Positions 7,931-16,510 are shown, numbered from the stretch's first letter. The stretch: DNA of 64,000 bases from Leptothermofonsia sichuanensis E412 (GCF_019891175.1 NZ_CP072600.1:4836001-4900000); one strand, 5' to 3'. The notes: generated by a model not told the origin, from the letters alone. Numbers and translations are program-made.

Positions 7931-7984
7931 GATCACAACTTAAAATTTCTACCCTGGCTTTGCTATCATAGTTACGCCAGGTAA

Positions 7985-8066
7985 GCGGATGTGGCGGAAT
8001 TGGCAGACGCGCTAGATTTAGGTTCTAGTGCCGCAAGGCGTGAAGGTTCAAGTCCTTTCATCCGCA
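7985..8066 (+). tRNA. tRNA-Leu (anticodon UAG)
   Basis: A complete class II cloverleaf: acceptor GCGGATG / CATCCGC, D-arm GGCGGAATTGGCAGACGC, anticodon stem CTAGA-TTTAGGT-TCTAG giving TAG, a long variable arm TGCCGCAAGGCGT, and T-arm GGTTCAAGTCC. The CCA end is not encoded. An integrase fragment lies just downstream, so this tRNA is the likely integration target that founded the island. Confidence 0.96.
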
Positions 8067-8091
8067 TCAAGTAAAAGTACTATGAATAAAT

Positions 8092-8130
8092 GGTTTCAAC
8101 CACTAAGCAGGTTGAAACCCTTTTGTTTTT
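8092..8130 (+). terminator. Intrinsic terminator of tRNA-Leu
   Basis: A perfect 10-bp stem (GGTTTCAACC / GGTTGAAACC, 8-nt loop) is followed by CTTTTGTTTTT. Confidence 0.85.
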
Positions 8131-8139
8131 GGCTCAATT

Positions 8140-8436
8140 TTGCCTGCTGGTGACTATGAATTGACTATGCCATCCCATGATGTAATAGTTCAGACAACCA
8201 TGAGCAACTCACAACGACTTCCCAAAGGTTCGGTCAGTATCGAAGGGTTTCAGGGATGGCTAAGGCTACGGCTTCCCAGACAGCTATACGGTGGTAAACA
8301 GAAGTATCTGACTTTGGGAATGGCAGATACGCTAGAAAACCGGAAAGCTGCTGAACTTAAGGCTAGGCAGATTGAGCTTGACATTATCAGTGACAACTTC
8401 GATGCAACCTTAGAGCTAATTAGGGCTAATTTATAA
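8140..8436 (+). pseudogene. Truncated tyrosine recombinase (phage-type integrase), N-terminal fragment
   Basis: Up to 98 aa; the likely original start is ATG 8200 (MSNSQRLPKGSVSIEG). The segment KGSVSIEGFQGWLRLRLPR, followed by KYLTLGMADTLENRKAAELK, matches the arm-binding N-terminal domain of cyanobacterial integrases. The core-binding and catalytic (R..H-R-Y) domains are absent. The frame ends at 8436, 9 nt before an IS5-type transposase remnant. Its position just after tRNA-Leu makes it the relic of an integrative element. Confidence 0.75.
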
Positions 8437-8444
8437 AGTAAATC

Positions 8445-8717
8445 TTAAGCAGTCAATCGTCGGACTATCAGACGAATCAAAGAACCATAAATCATGGCTT
8501 CACTCACCTGTGAATACACTTCATAATCCTTGCTTAAACGTCGGAATCGGTTGAGCCAACCAAAAGTACGCTCTACAATCCACCGCTTCGGAAGGTGCTC
8601 AAACGTCTTAGACATTCGCTCAATGACTTCTACTCGTACGTGCTCCCCACATCCTGGTTGAACGGCGTTGGCAAAATTCTTACCTGAACGGTGAAGTTGT
8701 GCGGCGGCAGATAACAC
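8445..8717 (-). pseudogene. IS5-family transposase, C-terminal fragment
   Basis: The frame contains HLPKRWIVERTFGWLNRFRR followed by LSKDYE, the signature around the catalytic Glu of IS5-type DDE transposases. Homology seems to begin near GKNFANAVQ, at about 8683. The first ~12 codons of the frame come from an attC-like palindrome, not from transposase. The N-terminal two thirds, including both catalytic Asp residues, are missing. Confidence 0.8.
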
Positions 8718-8767
8718 CGAACTCTCACTAATAACCTCCGTTCCGTCCGCACCAACGCAGTGTTAGC
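8684..8767 (-). other. attC-like (integron cassette recombination site) palindrome
   Basis: Read on the minus strand, GCTAACA (R''-like, 8761-8767) is followed by GCGTTGGTGCGGAC (L''), a 36-nt middle, then GCCGCACAACTT (L') and CGTTCAG (R'-like; consensus GTTRRRY). L'' and L' pair with one extra G in L'', the extrahelical-base arrangement typical of attC. It sits 37 bp downstream of the PIN toxin stop, as expected for a gene cassette. R' is imperfect and abuts the transposase fragment. Confidence 0.45.
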
Positions 8768-8804
8768 TGGCTTGTCTCACCGATTGCAGGCGCTCATGCT
8801 GCCA

Positions 8805-9272
8805 CTATTCTTCGTCTAGAAGTTGCTGAATGATACGACGTGATATCCGAAAGTTCGTCTGCTGCAATCGGGCGATCGCATCTGAAAGCTCTACTAGACC
8901 TTGACGTGCAGCATCATCCAAGATGCCAAGAGTACCGATGATAGGAATTCCTCGATCGTTAGCGATACGTCTCCCCAAGCGTTCATCGATAATCAGCAAA
9001 TCTGCTGGCAGGGTTTGAGCGAGAGTAATCGCTGCCTGTTCGCCGGGATCAAGGGTATTGAGGGTTTCATCAATCCCGGAAACGGCTTGAATTACGAGCC
9101 AAGGAGGAGGATTGTTAATCCATTGCTGAAGGACAGAGGGTGCAGATTGATCGACCATCTCATCCCGAACTACATCGGGAATGATGATGGCCTGAAATAG
9201 GCGGGGGAGCAGGTCGATCTGGTCTATGAGCAACAGATAGTTGATTGGCGAGGTATTGGCAACGACGATCAT
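8805..9272 (-). CDS. PIN-domain toxin-like protein (DUF3368/VapC-like)
   Basis: A 155-aa predicted ribonuclease of a type II toxin-antitoxin pair. It starts MIVVANTSPINYL. PIN acidic residues are visible in IIPDVVRDEMV, LDPGEQAAITLA and LLIIDERLGRR. The first PIN motif is AN/TSP rather than D-x-S/T, as is common in DUF3368 proteins. Its start overlaps the antitoxin stop by 4 nt (ATGA), so the two are translationally coupled. An attC-like palindrome follows it. Confidence 0.85.
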   Translation of the reverse strand: MIVVANTSPINYLLLIDQIDLLPRLFQAIIIPDVVRDEMVDQSAPSVLQQWINNPPPWLVIQAVSGIDETLNTLDPGEQAAITLAQTLPADLLIIDERLGRRIANDRGIPIIGTLGILDDAARQGLVELSDAIARLQQTNFRISRRIIQQLLDEE

Positions 9273-9547
9273 GGGGTGCTATTGGTAGCCTTTGCCCGGA
9301 GTTGGCGGAGGGTTTCACGATCGCGCTCTAAATCTGCCTCATCGTAGTGCAAATCAGCGTTGTGCTGCTTCAAAAACGCATCCACTGTCCAGCGAGAGGA
9401 TAAACCTAAAATACGGCCAACTTCGGCACTAGTGATTTTTTCAGACTGGTAAGCTTGCACTACCAGAGCTTCTAAAATTTCACGACTGAGATGGTCGCGG
9501 TTAAAATGTTGCACCAGTTCATCAGGGAGGTCGATGGTAATTTGCAT
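9269..9547 (-). CDS. UPF0175 antitoxin
   Basis: A 92-aa protein with the UPF0175 pattern: a beta-strand start MQITIDLPDELV, then SREILEALVVQAYQSEKITSAE and a helix-turn-helix-like VGRILGLSSRWTVDAFLKQH. Its partner is the PIN gene overlapping by 4 nt. The stop codon of the upstream 151-aa gene ends 3 nt before its start, so all three form an operon. UPF0175 proteins are established antitoxins of DUF3368 PIN toxins. Confidence 0.88.
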   Translation of the reverse strand: MQITIDLPDELVQHFNRDHLSREILEALVVQAYQSEKITSAEVGRILGLSSRWTVDAFLKQHNADLHYDEADLERDRETLRQLRAKATNSTP

Positions 9548-9550
9548 GAT

Positions 9551-10006
9551 TCAGGCTCCATGGTTGGGGTCTTCGCTGAGTTTGTCGAGGTAGGTGAGAA
9601 TGGCTTTGACAATCAGGCTCTTTTCATAGGCAGCTTTGGTAACTTCTACAACGGTGGCTTTGGCGGCTTGGATGTGGCGTTCTGGGTTGAGAAGTTGCTG
9701 TTTCAGAAGTCCCATTTGGTGACGCAGCTTTTGCCAAAGGTCTGGGTTTTGGGTCTGCACTTGGGAGAGTTGAGTTTTGACAATTTGATTGGCTTCGGAC
9801 TCGGTTTGCACGTTTGGATGTTGTGCTTCTAGATCAGCAATGAACTGTTGCAGGTCTGCGATTTCTTGACAGAGAGCTTCATCAACGCCGAAGTAATTGT
9901 ACTGGGTACCGATGATGGTGGTGGGTTGGTTACCTTGGTTGGGGGCAAGATTAACAGGAGCATTGAAGGTGCCACCAGTAATGGAGATTGTAGGTGAATC
10001 AGACAT
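9551..10006 (-). CDS. Unknown protein with Gly/Asn-rich beta N-terminus and coiled-coil helix, cotranscribed with a PIN toxin-antitoxin pair
   Basis: A 151-aa protein. ATG 10006 is chosen because AGGAG lies 7 nt upstream; the longer frame to 10123 runs through its leader. Residues 1-40 (ISITGGTFNAPVNLAPNQGN, then PTTIIGTQYNYFG) are a beta-rich Asn/Gly/Thr stretch. Similar stretches occur at the N-termini of some cyanobacterial signalling and conflict proteins. Residues ~45-150 are predicted helical, possibly coiled-coil (LCQEIADLQQFIADLEAQHP, WQKLRHQMGLLKQQLL). No catalytic motif is visible. It is the first gene of the operon. Confidence 0.65.
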   Translation of the reverse strand: MSDSPTISITGGTFNAPVNLAPNQGNQPTTIIGTQYNYFGVDEALCQEIADLQQFIADLEAQHPNVQTESEANQIVKTQLSQVQTQNPDLWQKLRHQMGLLKQQLLNPERHIQAAKATVVEVTKAAYEKSLIVKAILTYLDKLSEDPNHGA

Positions 10007-10185
10007 GGGTTTTCTCCTATTTTTAACTTCGTATTTTAAATTTCCAATTGTAGCCACTGCTTCCTGCCAAATTTCGTAGTTGTAGAACTTACAGCGGTTT
10101 TGGATTGCGGCGATTATAGGCAAAAGTTCAACTTCCCCTCGTAATGAACCAACTCTGGGTCGTGTTCTAGACTTGTTGTTTTAGG

Positions 10186-10653
10186 TTAGATAGCAAAACC
10201 AAACTCATAACGGTTAATAAATAGCCCAATCACAATGTCATGCATCAGAATGGACTTAGAAAAGCAAATAGTTTTGCGAGCTAATCGCTTCAAGCGCGTG
10301 CGTAAAGTCAAATGCTTACGCTCAATCTTCTGCGTGTTCTGTTTGCCAACGGTATGAAGACTTGGGTCAAGCTGCCGCTCATAGGTTCCCCAACCATCTG
10401 TGTAAAACTGCATAATTCCAAACGGTTCTAATAACGCTTTGAGTTGGAGGAATGCTTCATCTTGATGCGTCGCCAACACATAAGCTAATATTTTTCCACT
10501 GTGATGGTCAATTGCATGCCATAACCAACGTTGCTGGGCTTTAGACTGGACAAAACTCCACATTTCATCGGCTTCTGCCTCTGTATCTTCCCACTGGCAA
10601 AGCTTTACGATGCTTTGAGCGGGTTCCAACTCAGCCAGTTTGAGTTCATTCAC
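10186..10653 (-). CDS. IS1 transposase InsB (catalytic part)
   Basis: A 155-aa frame with DDE elements: DEMWSFVQSKAQQRWLWHAID, then YTDGWGTYERQLD, then QKIERKHLTLRTRLKRLARK. It is expressed as a fusion with InsA by -1 frameshifting at the A8 run (complement of T 10672-10679) in IS1 elements. Both halves appear intact, so the element may be active. Confidence 0.85.
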   Translation of the reverse strand: MNELKLAELEPAQSIVKLCQWEDTEAEADEMWSFVQSKAQQRWLWHAIDHHSGKILAYVLATHQDEAFLQLKALLEPFGIMQFYTDGWGTYERQLDPSLHTVGKQNTQKIERKHLTLRTRLKRLARKTICFSKSILMHDIVIGLFINRYEFGFAI

Positions 10654-10969
10654 GGCTTTGAGTTGACGATCTTTTTTTTAATTCCTCAATCACCGTCGTT
10701 GGACTAATGTGAAGGACACGGGCAGTGTCTCGAATCCCACTCCCATTCATTGCCATATCGCTGATTTGTTGCTTGACTTCAGGCAGATACCCTTGATAGG
10801 TGTATTGCAAAATAAAGGTGCGCCGATGGCATCCTGAGTTTTGACAAAAGTAGCGCTGTTTGCCGTCTGGTGTTGTGCCGTGTTTGATCACCTCAATCCC
10901 ATCACACACAGGGCAGTGAATTGGTTCTAATACCATAACTTGAGTTCCCGCAACTACTGACTTCTCCAT
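10646..10969 (-). CDS. IS1 InsA (zinc-finger/HTH part)
   Basis: A 107-aa frame: zinc-ribbon cysteines CPVCDGIEVIKHG ... YFCQNSGC, then a helix-turn-helix GIRDTARVLHISPTTVIEEL. It overlaps insB by 8 nt. The A8 slippery run is upstream of its stop. Confidence 0.85.
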   Translation of the reverse strand: MEKSVVAGTQVMVLEPIHCPVCDGIEVIKHGTTPDGKQRYFCQNSGCHRRTFILQYTYQGYLPEVKQQISDMAMNGSGIRDTARVLHISPTTVIEELKKRSSTQSRE

Positions 10970-11004
10970 CTAACCAGTTCTTCGTAAGGAAAACAACAAA
11001 CCTA

Positions 11005-12218
11005 GTAGTCTGTCAACTTTGTTTTGATGGATAGATTAGGGGAGAATGGAGAGGCAGATACCTCTTACCAACCATGCCCCAAAAGAGATACATCGTAGCC
11101 CTTAGCTGTGAAGAGCGGGAGACTTTAGAAAGTCTGACAACAACCGGAAAAACATCCGTTTATAAACTCAATCATGCTCGAATTTTGCTGAAAGCTGACA
11201 TCAACCAGGAAGGCGGCGGTTGGCGGGATCAAGATATCAGTGATGCACTCGATATTAGCGTATCTACGATTGAACGAGTCCGGCAACGCTTTGTTGCACA
11301 GAGTTTAGAGGCTGCCTTAGGGCGTCAAACTCCAAGTCGAACCAAGCCCCGCTTACTCGATGGCGAACAAGAAGCGCATTTGATTGCGCTGGCGTGTGCC
11401 GAGACTCCTGAAGGACAAGGGAAATGGAGCGTTCGCCTGTTAGCAGACCAACTGGTTGAGTTGGGATATGTAGAGAGCATTTCGCATGAAACCGTGCGGC
11501 AAACGCTGAAAAAAACGAACTCAAACCCTGGTTGCAGGAATGCTGGGTAATTCCGCCGAAGTCCAATGGCGAGTTTGTTTACTACATGGAAGATGTTTTG
11601 AGCGTTTATACACGCCCTTATGACCCGCGCTACCCGGTCGTTTGTTTCGATGAAACCAGCAAACAATTAGTCCTCGAAACGCAAGTTCCCCTCCCCCCAA
11701 CCCGGTCAACCGAAGCGCTATGACTATGAATATGAACGCAATGGGGTCTGTAATCTCTTCATGATTTCTGAACCCTTAGCTGGATGGCGGCATGTAGAAG
11801 TCACTGAACGGCGCACCAAACAAGACTATGCCAAACAAATGAAATATCTGGTGGATGTGCGTTACCCCGATGCCGAATGGATTACCATCGTGCATGACCA
11901 ACTCAATATTCATGACCCATCTGCCTTGTATGAGACGTTTGCACCTCAAGAAGCCAAGCGGATTCTAGACAAATTAGAGATTCATTACACACCAAAACAT
12001 GGCAGTTGGCTTAACATGGCAGAAATTGAACTCAGTGTTTTAGCCCGTCAGTGCTTGGATCGTCGCATCCCAGATCAAGATACGTTGAAACGGGAAATTG
12101 CTGCTTGGGAAGAACGCAGAAATGATCAATCTCGCACCATTGATTGGCAATTTACGACTGAAGATGCTCGCATCAAACTTAAGCGACTCTATCCCTCAAT
12201 TCTTTCTTGACAAGCTAC
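11005..12218 (+). mobile_element. IS630-family insertion sequence, copy type 1
   Basis: About 1214 bp between TA dinucleotides (11003-11004 and 12219-12220), as expected for IS630 insertion at TA. The ends are GTAGTCTGTCAA at the left and TTGACAAGCTAC at the right, matching with a few mismatches. The same ends occur in the short elements at 4969 and 6401. Confidence 0.8.
11074..12210 (+). pseudogene. IS630 transposase with one possibly programmed and one disruptive frameshift
   Basis: Three pieces encode one transposase. The first frame (11074-11550) holds the helix-turn-helix region. A -1 slip at the A7 run near 11511-11517 gives NELKPWLQECW and the middle frame through VVCFDETSKQL (first catalytic Asp). 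The reading frame then returns to the first frame across a C-rich run (about 11689-11700), giving QPGQPKRYDYEYERNG, IVHDQLNIHD and HGSWLNMAEIELS (catalytic Glu). The A7 slip may be programmed, as in other IS630 elements. The second shift looks like a mutation, so this copy is probably inactive. Confidence 0.8.
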
Positions 12219-12299
12219 TAGAGGGGTTAAAGATCTCCAAGTTCTTTGAGAAGTTGGAGATCTGAGCGATCGCATCCAACTTAATTCAGGGCCAGTCAA

Positions 12300-13619
12300 C
12301 TATAAGCCATTGCCAATCAGGATAAAGGGTGCCCAGTAGTAGGGATGTTGCAGGGTATCCACGCTCACAGTCCGGGGTTTGCCGGTACGGCTATCGACAA
12401 TTTCAACGTCGGACCGCCTGCCCTCCACCGTGGTGTAATCTCCTGTAATCAAAGCCTTCTGGGCCTCCTGCAAGGCCTGGGCTTCGGTCATTCCTTTTTG
12501 CAGAGCAGCGTAGAAGGCATTCATCAACACCTGAGTACCGCCATCATCCACCTGCCAGAGGGAGGCGATCGCCGCTCGCGCGCCTGCCCGCTGGAATTGA
12601 TAGCCCAGCCCCAGAATTTCTTCCCCATTGCCCAGGTTGCCGCCCAATCCGGTTTCACAGGCACTCAGCACCACCAGAGCCACGTTTTTCAGGGTCAGGT
12701 CTTTGATTTCATCCAGGGTGACCACATCCGTCGGGGTGTTGCCAAACAGGAGGAAGGACTGTTCGGCTCGACCCACCACAACTTTGCCGTGGGTGGCTAA
12801 GTGGACAATGTTAAAGCTGTTGAGCCGGGGGAGCAGGGCCGGGCGGTTAAAGTCGCGGTCCAGCAGTCCCAGGGTACCGGGAATCGCCGCCATCAGAGTT
12901 TGCACCTCTTTGCTGGCCGCGGGCAGCCCGCCAAAGCGAAAGTTCTGATCACCGACCTGGACGGTAATTTCCTGTGTTCCGTAAGCCCCGGCCAGGATGC
13001 GGGGTTGTTTTGCCGGTACCGTATGGAAATCTGTGACAGAACGGGCCGTGATGTTGTTAATGCCATAGCGTTGAATCAGCCACTGCTGACCGTCGTGCAG
13101 TGCTGCCAGGGGGATGTAGCGCAACTGGCCATCGGGGGCATAGATGATGGTTTTGGGTTTCGCCTGCTGCAAGTCCGCTTCCAGGGGCTGGATTAACCAG
13201 GTGTAGAGTTTTTGGGCCAGGTCCCGGGCATTACTGCCGGGGTGTTCCAGGGCAGAGCGGTACTCAGCAATCACCCGGTTGAGTTCTTCCCGTTTCAGGT
13301 GTTTGACGGTGCGGCGCAGGGGGGGCGAGTTGGGGGTGGTGATCACCAGTTTCAATCGGTCATCTAGAATCAGGGGATAGAGCAGCACCGCATCCAGTTT
13401 GCGCAGGTCATCCCGCAGGGCATTCAGGTCTTCCAGGTTCAGGTTTTGATTTTTAGCGGTGCGGCTGAGTTGGGCCACCAGATTTTGTACCGCCTCACTT
13501 TCAATGAATTGATTGAACTGGCGGTTGATCTGGCGTTCCAGGTCTACCAGTTGGGTCAGGCGTTGTTTCTGGGTGGGGTTCAAAGCGTTTTGGGCATCTA
13601 ATTTGCGCAGTTCAGCCAA
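12300..13619 (-). pseudogene. CHAT-domain (caspase-like) protein, N-terminally truncated
   Basis: A 439-aa open frame. Residues ~130-439 are a complete CHAT protease domain with the His motif FNIVHLATHGKV and the Cys motif VVLSACETGLGG, ending in the usual HPYYWAPFILIGNG. CHAT proteins normally carry a long N-terminal TPR array; only the linker (AELRKLDAQNALNPTQKQRL onwards) remains. A stop codon lies immediately upstream of the TTG that opens the frame. IS630 type 2 begins 74 bp further on, so truncation by transposition or deletion is likely. Both catalytic residues are retained. Whether it is expressed is unknown. Confidence 0.75.
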
Positions 13620-13776
13620 TCATGTTTAATTGATGAATTATGTCCTTTCTACTCTGCCATGATGACTTTGGGCGAAGGAAGATCGCTGATGGTATACTTT
13701 GCCGGGGTATAGATTTTACCCTCTAGATAAAGTAGAAATGAGGTAGACCGTTGAGTGTTGAGCACGGTGCCTCCCA

Positions 13777-14244
13777 ATGATCCAACTGAGCTTTAGTGCC
13801 GAAGAGATTGAGCAACTACATTACGAACGCTTTCACCATCCACATCCGCGTGTGCAACAAAAAATGGAAGCGTTGTATCTCAAAAGTCAAGGATACTCGC
13901 ATCAGGAAATTACCCGGTTGCTTCGGGTGACAAAACCAACGTTGTTGAGCTATCTGCGAGATTATGAAACTGGGGGGATCGGCAATCTCAAAGAATTGAC
14001 CTTTTATCGACCCCAGAGTGAACTGAAACAACATCAACAGACTTTGGAAGCATACTTCCGGGCAAATCCTCCAAAGACCCTAGCGCAGGCTTGCGCCAAG
14101 ATCGAAGAACTGACTGGTATTGTCCGTAGTCGGGAGCAAGTGAGGGTGTTTCTCAAATCGATGGGGATGCGTTGTCGGCGAGTGGGGATGTTGCCCGCCA
14201 AAGCTGATGTAGAAGCGCAGGAGGAGTTCGTCAAAAAAAACTAG
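13777..14244 (+). CDS. IS630 type 2 transposase, ORF A
   Basis: A 155-aa frame with a winged-helix-like N-terminal DNA-binding region (HQEITRLLRVTKPTLLSYLR). It ends just after an A8 run (14223-14230) at FVKKN-stop. A -1 slip at the A8 run joins it to ORF B. Confidence 0.82.
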   Translation: MIQLSFSAEEIEQLHYERFHHPHPRVQQKMEALYLKSQGYSHQEITRLLRVTKPTLLSYLRDYETGGIGNLKELTFYRPQSELKQHQQTLEAYFRANPPKTLAQACAKIEELTGIVRSREQVRVFLKSMGMRCRRVGMLPAKADVEAQEEFVKKN

Positions 14245-14816
14245 ACCCACGACTGCAAGAGGCAAAAGCAGGTCAGAGAGCCGTCTTCTTTGTCGATGCT
14301 GCCCATTTTGTTCTGGGGGCCTACTTAGGGTTTTTGTGGTGCTTTGAACGCTTGTTTATCAAGTCGGGGGCAGGAAGGCAACGGTTCAATGTCTTAGGGG
14401 CCCTCAACGCCGTGACTCATGCGTTAATCACCGTCACCAATGAGACTTATATCAACGCTCAAAGTGTCTGTGAATTACTGCACAAACTGGCAGCTCTGGG
14501 ATTAGACATTCCGATTACGCTTGTGTTGGATAACGCTCGGTATCAGAAGTGTGCGGTTGTGATGGAGTTGGCTCAATCATTGAACATTGAGTTGTTGTAT
14601 CTAACGGTCTATTCTCCCAATCTCAACTTGATTGAGCGCTTGTGGAAGTTTGTCAAGAAGCAATGCTTATATTCGATTTATTATGCTGACTTCTCTGCAT
14701 TTAAGGAGGCGATTACTGCTTGTCTCAACCAGTGTCATACGACGTATAAACCTGAGTTAGATTCACTGTTAACCTTGCGTTTTCAGTCCTTTAAACAAGT
14801 AAAAACTATACCCTGA
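14231..14816 (+). CDS. IS630 type 2 transposase, ORF B (DDE domain)
   Basis: After the -1 slip at A8 the frame reads LDPRLQEAKAGQ and continues to 14816. All catalytic residues are visible: FFVDAAHF (Asp), ITLVLDNARYQK (Asp), PNLNLIERLWKFVK (Glu). It has no good independent start, so it is probably made only as an A-B fusion. The element looks intact. Confidence 0.82.
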
Positions 14817-14844
14817 CAAGGTATAACCTGAATAATCCATTAGA

Positions 14845-14970
14845 AGGATAGCTCTGATGTCCAGGCTCTGCCTGGACATAGCTCAAGTGCGGCTCTGCTG
14901 CTTATACGGGAAGCGGAGCCTCCAGAACTCATTCCGACGCAGAGCATAGCTTTCATGGCAGTGACCATAG
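14845..14970. repeat. Dispersed repeat R4, uninterrupted copy
   Basis: It consists of a hairpin GTCCAGGCTCTGCCTGGAC, then GTGCGGCTCTGCTGC, then GCGGAGCCTCCAGAAC and ACGCAGAGCAT. The second copy at 33405-33600 carries hairpin R2 between the first and second blocks. It fills the gap between the IS630 element and argG. Confidence 0.7.
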
Positions 14971-15110
14971 TTTGCCCCGCTACCCACTTGAGTTTTCAAA
15001 CCATCGGTGCCAGAGCAAGAAGTTAATGGTTCTGTAGGCTCTCTGACAGGATTTTGTGAGCATTGCCTGCATAATAAAGGTTTAGTCGTTTTAACAGGAC
15101 CGAGAAAGTC

Positions 15111-16313
15111 ATGGGTCGCGCCAAAAAAGTTGTGCTGGCATACTCCGGCGGAGTGGATACCTCTGTTTGTATTCCTTACCTGAAACATGAATGGGGAGTT
15201 GAGCAAGTCATTACCCTTGCCGCCGACCTGGGGCAGGGGGCTGAACTGGAACCCGTAAAGGAAAAAGCCTTAAAATCAGGAGCCGAAATTTCCCTGGTAA
15301 TTGATGCCACAGAAAGCTTTGTGCGGGACTATGCCTTTCCTGCAATTCAGGCGAATGCCCTGTATGAGAATCAGTATCCGCTTTCAACTGCCCTGGCTCG
15401 TCCTTTGATTGCCAAATTACTGGTCGATGCGGCTGAAAAGTATGGTGCCGATGCGGTTGCCCACGGTTGCACAGGTAAGGGGAATGACCAGGTTCGGTTT
15501 GACGTGTCAATTGCCGCCTTGAATCCAAACTTAAAGGTGCTGGCTCCAGCGAGAGAGTGGGGCATGAGTCGGGAGGAAACAATCGCCTACGGAGAGCGCT
15601 TTGGTATTCCAGCGCCGGTCAAAAAATCCTCTCCCTACAGTATTGATAAAAATTTGCTGGGACGGGCAATCGAGGCAGGACCGCTGGAAGACCCCTGGAC
15701 AGAGCCACCCGAAGAAGTGTACGAAATGACCCGGGCGATCGCAGATACTCCTGATCAACCTGAATATGTTGAAATTAGCTTTGAACAGGGGGTTCCGGTC
15801 GGCCTCAATGGGGCAGTCCTCAATCCTGTTACCCTGATCAGTGAACTCAACGAAATGGCTGGCAGGCATGGTGTTGGGCGCATTGACATGATTGAAAATC
15901 GCCTGGTAGGGATTAAGTCACGGGAAATCTACGAAACTCCAGCCCTATCCCTGCTGATTCAGGCTCATCGTGACCTGGAGAGTCTCAATCTGACGGCTGA
16001 TTTAATTCACTATAAGCAGGGGATTGAAGAAACCTATGCCCGGCTGATTTATAACGGACTCTGGTATAGCCCTCTGCGCGATGCGCTGGATGCCTTTATT
16101 CAAAAAAGCCAGGAACGTGTTTCTGGAACGGTTCGCTTGAAGTTGTTTAAGGGACACGCGATGGTGGTTGGGCGCAAGTCTGCATACTCCATCTACAGTC
16201 CTGATCTGGCAACCTATGGAGCAAACGATCAATTTGACCATAAAGCTGCTGAGGGGTTTGTCTACGTCTGGGGACTACCTACTCGCGTCTGGTCACAAAA
16301 GGTAAGTCAGTAG
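15111..16313 (+). CDS. argG: Argininosuccinate synthase
   Basis: ATP-dependent condensation of citrulline and aspartate, the penultimate step of arginine synthesis. The 400-aa protein has the usual family length. The N-terminal ATP-binding loop is [18 protein letters not shown]. It also carries [13 protein letters not shown] and [20 protein letters not shown], typical of the family. It appears monocistronic and is the first core gene after the island. Confidence 0.97.
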   Translation: MGRAKKVVLAYSGGVDTSVCIPYLKHEWGVEQVITLAADLGQGAELEPVKEKALKSGAEISLVIDATESFVRDYAFPAIQANALYENQYPLSTALARPLIAKLLVDAAEKYGADAVAHGCTGKGNDQVRFDVSIAALNPNLKVLAPAREWGMSREETIAYGERFGIPAPVKKSSPYSIDKNLLGRAIEAGPLEDPWTEPPEEVYEMTRAIADTPDQPEYVEISFEQGVPVGLNGAVLNPVTLISELNEMAGRHGVGRIDMIENRLVGIKSREIYETPALSLLIQAHRDLESLNLTADLIHYKQGIEETYARLIYNGLWYSPLRDALDAFIQKSQERVSGTVRLKLFKGHAMVVGRKSAYSIYSPDLATYGANDQFDHKAAEGFVYVWGLPTRVWSQKVSQ

Positions 16314-16338
16314 GGGAGAACCTGGATAGGGGTTACGG

Positions 16339-16510
16339 ACTAGTGCATTGCGACAGAAGTTTTTCACCACAAAGGCATAAAGTATCCGAAAACTTCCTCA
16401 GTCTGGGTTTGAGCTTTGTCTATTGGGGCTTTTCGGATAGGCTTTTAGTGCACTTTGTGTCTTTGTGGTTGAAGCCAGAACTGGCAGGTTATTTTTGGTA
16501 ACCTGCACTG
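16339..16510. repeat. Dispersed repeat R1 interrupted by hairpin R2
   Basis: CTAGTGCATTGCGACAGAAG ... CACCACAAAGGCATAAAG is followed by hairpin R2 (16382-16442: TATCCGAAAA ... TTTTCGGATAGGC) and then CACTTTGTGTCTTTGTGGTT ... GGTAACCTGCAC. Compared with the copy at 6279-6398, R2 sits exactly within the R1 palindrome. The rest of the gap to 16750 holds a short CCCCTATC-type heptad run near 16520 and no gene. Confidence 0.75.

Larger units (their letters stand above)
10170..11002 (-). mobile_element. IS1-family insertion sequence
   Basis: About 833 bp with imperfect terminal inverted repeats (GACTTGTTGTTTT at 10170-10182, complement of GGTTTGTTGTTTT at 10990-11002). It encodes overlapping InsA and InsB frames joined by an A8 run on the minus strand. 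The right end abuts the TA that flanks the IS630 element at 11005. No target duplication was resolved. Confidence 0.8.
13695..14823 (+). mobile_element. IS630-family insertion sequence, type 2
   Basis: About 1129 bp flanked by TA (13693-13694 and 14824-14825). Terminal inverted repeats of ~26 bp differ at only five positions, for example TATACTTTGCCGGGGTATAG against the complement of the right end, counting the TA. Sequence and ends are unrelated to the type 1 IS630 at 11005. Confidence 0.88.

Noticed and set aside
12345..13196. Long plus-strand frames opposite the CHAT gene
   Set aside because: They are antisense shadows of a GC-rich coding region; the CHAT frame has family motifs.
8066..14900. 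Second copy of the tRNA-Leu 3' end (attR) bounding the island
   Set aside because: I looked for TTTCATCCGCA-like sequence up to argG and did not find a convincing match.
14883..15206. 107-aa minus-strand frame across R4 and the argG start
   Set aside because: It lies in repeat DNA and antisense to argG.
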